NCBI GenBank assembly: GCA_028702975.1
Contig: JAQVNT010000007.1
Coordinates: 1-16,813 of the forward strand
Length of the DNA: 16,813 nucleotides
Direction: 5' to 3'
Origin: Candidatus Delongbacteria bacterium
GTDB lineage: Bacteria > UBA4055
Under the pieces are notes generated by a model, which saw only the letters and a program-made list of their open reading frames with translations, was not told the origin of the DNA and made no database searches. This document shows, piece after piece, positions 14,901-16,813 of this stretch (within the stretch, counting starts at the first letter, position 1; each line of letters begins with the position of its first letter). Both the position numbers and the translations under genes were made by a program.

Positions 14901-15569
14901 TTTTAGAAATATGTTTGCCAAAGAGTCTGTAACTCTGTGTCCGAGTCTTTGAACTTCATGTGAAGGTTCGAACATATCCGGGATCTGTATTACATCCATG
15001 CCCGCGCTGTGAGCAGCTATTACGCCGTTGTCGGAATCTTCAAAGACAATACATTCAGACGGCATTAGAGAAAGTTGTTCAGCAGCTTTAAGATAAATTT
15101 CGGGATGGGGTTTTGAGTTTTCCGCCCGATTGCCGCTCATAACGATTTCGAAAAAATCAATTATCTTTGCTGAAGTCAGTTTTTTTAACGCTGTTTCCAT
15201 TCCGGTCGAAGTTACGACCGCCATTCTTTTGTTCTTATCAGAGACATTTCTCAGAAAATCGTAAACACCGGCCTTCAACTCAATATCTCCCGCCTCAACA
15301 ACTCCGGCGTACAAATCGTTCCATAGATTCTTAACCTCACAATATGGAATAAGGCTCCCGAATCCCTCAGAAAGTACGATATCACCTTCTTCAGCCTTCC
15401 TTCCTATACAATTTTTATAAATATTAAAATCAGGATCATGACCGAATTTTTTACAGGCACTGACGAAACACTTCCAGCATATTCTTTCTGTATCCAAAAG
15501 AAGACCGTCCATATCGAACAGAAATGCTTTGTAGTTTTCAGTTTTTATTTCCAAGCTGTTTTTATTGAT
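14898..15569 (-). CDS. HAD-superfamily phosphatase, beta-phosphoglucomutase-like
   Basis: This HAD hydrolase has motif I FLFDMDGLLLDTE (nucleophile and acid Asp), a helical cap with WNDLYAG and ELKAGVYDFL, motif II VVTSTGMETALKKL, motif III SKPHPEIYLKAAEQL and motif IV IVFEDSDNGVIAAHSAG. The group covers beta-phosphoglucomutase and sugar-phosphate or phosphoglycolate phosphatases; the substrate cannot be told. The start is unclear. The far ATG (15690-15692) has no SD and lies in the divergent promoter region. A perfect GGAGG (15576-15580) lies six bases before an in-frame ATC at 15567-15569, giving 223 residues, the usual length, and I use that start. TTG at 15552-15554 is the alternative. 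The stop overlaps the shared terminator. Confidence 0.85.
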   Translation of the reverse strand: MNKNSLEIKTENYKAFLFDMDGLLLDTERICWKCFVSACKKFGHDPDFNIYKNCIGRKAEEGDIVLSEGFGSLIPYCEVKNLWNDLYAGVVEAGDIELKAGVYDFLRNVSDKNKRMAVVTSTGMETALKKLTSAKIIDFFEIVMSGNRAENSKPHPEIYLKAAEQLSLMPSECIVFEDSDNGVIAAHSAGMDVIQIPDMFEPSHEVQRLGHRVTDSLANIFLK

Positions 15570-15575
15570 TTCAGG

Positions 15576-15580
15576 CCTCC
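15576..15580 (-). promoter_or_regulatory. Strong Shine-Dalgarno before a possible AUC start of the HAD gene
   Basis: GGAGG on the minus strand is followed, after CCTGAA, by the in-frame ATC at 15569-15567. The spacing is ideal, and no ATG, GTG or TTG lies at a usable distance. Confidence 0.5.
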
Positions 15581-15598
15581 GTGTCAAATGTGGTTTTG

Positions 15599-15628
15599 AA
15601 TATAATAAATTTATTCCTGAACTGACAG
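15599..15628 (-). promoter_or_regulatory. Candidate promoter for the HAD phosphatase gene
   Basis: On the minus strand, CTGTCA (15623-15628) and TATATT (15599-15604, five of six) are separated by 18 bases. A start near 15592 would leave a leader of about 20 bases containing the GGAGG. A competing TTGACA at 15582-15587 with TAAAAA 17 bases further on would start transcription near the TTG codon. Confidence 0.3.
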
Positions 15629-15650
15629 TAAAAAAAAGTCGAAATAAATG

Positions 15651-15679
15651 TTGTGATAAATTTAAATAAGTATTATCAT
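15651..15679 (+). promoter_or_regulatory. Candidate promoter for the decarboxylase gene
   Basis: TTGTGA (15651-15656, four of six) and TATCAT (15674-15679, five of six) are spaced by 17 bases. Transcription would start near 15686, just before the strong ribosome binding site GGAGGTGG (15693-15700). Confidence 0.45.
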
Positions 15680-15702
15680 TCCGAAAAAACATGGAGGTGG
15701 AG

Positions 15703-16813
15703 ATGATCTATGACTACATGACTCATAAAGAATGGAATAAGATCAAAAATTTTGCTGACAAACACGAAACCCCGTTCCTTGTGGTAGATCTAGACAAAAT
15801 AAAAAAGAAGTACAACAATCTGCAGAAACTTTTCCCCTACGCAAAACAGTATTACGCTGTAAAGGCTAATCCGGGGAATGAAGTGATCGAAGTTCTGAGA
15901 GACCTCGGATCGAATTTTGATATCGCTTCAGTTTATGAGCTTGATAAAGTGCTGGCTCTTGGTGTTGAACCGGAAAGGATAAGCTACGGGAACACTATAA
16001 AGAAATCAGAACATGTCAAATATGCTTACAATAAAGGTATCAGGATGTTCGCGACGGACAGCGAAAGCGACCTGAGAAATATTGCGGTCGTAGCTCCGGG
16101 ATCCAAGGTGTTTTTTAGAATACTGACAGAAAGCTCGGAAACCGCAGACTGGCCTCTGAGCAGAAAATTCGGATGTCATCCCGATATGATAATAGATCTT
16201 GTGATCTTAGCTTCGAGATTAGGGCTTGAGCCATACGGTATTTCTTTTCATGTAGGTTCCCAGCAGCATGACATCGGAGCATGGGACTCTGCAATATCAA
16301 AAGTAAAATACATTTTCGACTGGCTGAGCGAGCATGAGAATATCGAACTTAAAATGATCAATATGGGAGGAGGTTTTCCTGCCAGTTACATAGCTAAGAC
16401 AAACACGATCGATGTTTACGCACGAGAGATAACCAGATACCTGAAGGAAGATTTCAGCGAAAAGCTGCCTGAAATAATTCTGGAGCCGGGAAGATCGATG
16501 GTGGGAGAGTCCGGCGTTCTTGTGAGCGAAGTCGTTCTGATCTCAAGGAAGGCAAGGACGGCTCTGGTCAGATGGGTATATACCGATGTCGGTAAATTCA
16601 GCGGTCTCATCGAAACCCTCGACGAATCGATAAAGTATCCTGTTTACAGCGAGAAGAAAGGCGAGACAGAAGAGGTCATTCTTGCAGGACCTACCTGCGA
16701 CAGTCAGGATATAATGTATGAGAACACTGCATACAAATTTCCTCTGAACCTCGCGATAGGGGACAGGCTGTACTGGCTTACCACCGGCGCATACACTTCC
16801 AGTTACAGCGCAG
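15703..16813 (+). CDS. Type III PLP-dependent ornithine/lysine decarboxylase, 3' end outside the window
   Basis: 370 residues are visible and the gene runs off the end. It is a fold-III (alanine racemase-like barrel) decarboxylase of the eukaryotic ODC type. YAVKANP (51-57) contains the Schiff-base Lys54. PLSRKFG (151-157), HVGSQQ (183-188), MGGGFP (221-226), EPGRSMVGESG (261-271), AGPTCDSQD (328-336) with the catalytic Cys332, and YWLTTGAYTSSYS (357-369) follow in order. Such enzymes make putrescine from ornithine or cadaverine from lysine for polyamines. The GPTCDS and YTSSY ends favour ornithine or lysine over diaminopimelate as substrate. I place the start at ATG 15703 because GGAGGTGG lies five bases before it; the ATG at 15691 overlaps that SD. 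It is divergent from the HAD gene. Confidence 0.92.
   Translation, partial: MIYDYMTHKEWNKIKNFADKHETPFLVVDLDKIKKKYNNLQKLFPYAKQYYAVKANPGNEVIEVLRDLGSNFDIASVYELDKVLALGVEPERISYGNTIKKSEHVKYAYNKGIRMFATDSESDLRNIAVVAPGSKVFFRILTESSETADWPLSRKFGCHPDMIIDLVILASRLGLEPYGISFHVGSQQHDIGAWDSAISKVKYIFDWLSEHENIELKMINMGGGFPASYIAKTNTIDVYAREITRYLKEDFSEKLPEIILEPGRSMVGESGVLVSEVVLISRKARTALVRWVYTDVGKFSGLIETLDESIKYPVYSEKKGETEEVILAGPTCDSQDIMYENTAYKFPLNLAIGDRLYWLTTGAYTSSYSA

Noticed and set aside
15570..15692. N-terminal extension of the HAD phosphatase from ATG 15692
   Set aside because: There is no SD before that ATG, the added residues do not look like part of a HAD fold or a signal peptide, and the DNA carries the promoter signals of the divergent decarboxylase.
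1..16813. Mobile elements, CRISPR arrays, phage genes, tRNA or rRNA genes
   Set aside because: I saw no transposase or integrase motifs, no regularly spaced repeats and no cloverleaf-like sequence. Codon use looks even across the window.

Overview
The window looks like chromosomal, housekeeping-rich DNA from a Gram-negative bacterium of roughly 40% G+C, with heavy AGA/AGG use for arginine and good GGAGG-type ribosome binding sites. A secreted outer-membrane-like protein, a LytR_C-domain protein and a 29-residue AURKAIP1/COX24-like basic protein of the kind common in Bacteroidota point to the FCB superphylum, perhaps a poorly cultured phylum such as Delongbacteria or Cloacimonadota. That placement is an inference of low confidence. 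I see no mobile element, CRISPR array, tRNA or rRNA.

Layout. (1) Positions 2-1756, plus strand: the 3' part of a TPR-like protein gene, a small acidic coiled-coil protein and a YkuD-type L,D-transpeptidase, each overlapping the next by 1-8 bases. (2) Positions 1724-9116, minus strand: a tight eight-gene run in the order panB, panC, stand-alone GlmU-type uridylyltransferase, secreted protein, LytR_C-domain protein, MurL-type epimerase, MurD2-type ligase, M48 peptidase with a TerB-like tail. The gaps are 17 bases or less, or are overlaps. (3) A divergent promoter region at 9117-9317. (4) Positions 9318-14870, plus strand: a secreted protein of unknown function, ApbE lipoprotein, PyrK-type electron-transfer subunit, trpS, phosphomannomutase/phosphoglucomutase, an HU-family protein and the 29-residue COX24-like protein, closed by a clear intrinsic terminator. 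(5) A minus-strand HAD phosphatase that converges on that terminator. It is divergent from a plus-strand type III PLP-dependent ornithine/lysine decarboxylase, which is cut by the window's end.

The most interesting point is the murL-murD pair. The minus-strand operon encodes a Mur ligase whose D-glutamate-site loop reads NDSISTIPQ instead of the usual NDSKATN. Its start overlaps the stop of a 451-residue protein with a PP-loop-like GGGKDS motif and a CxxCxxC cluster. Together they match the MurD2/MurL route described in Xanthomonas, in which L-glutamate is added to UDP-MurNAc-L-Ala and epimerised afterwards, bypassing free D-glutamate. The same operon holds a truncated, stand-alone GlmU pyrophosphorylase, and an L,D-transpeptidase-fold gene converges on it, so much of the locus concerns the cell wall. 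Secondary points are a possible AUC start codon in the HAD phosphatase gene, the 29-residue basic gene, and a 33-base tail-to-tail overlap of two operons.
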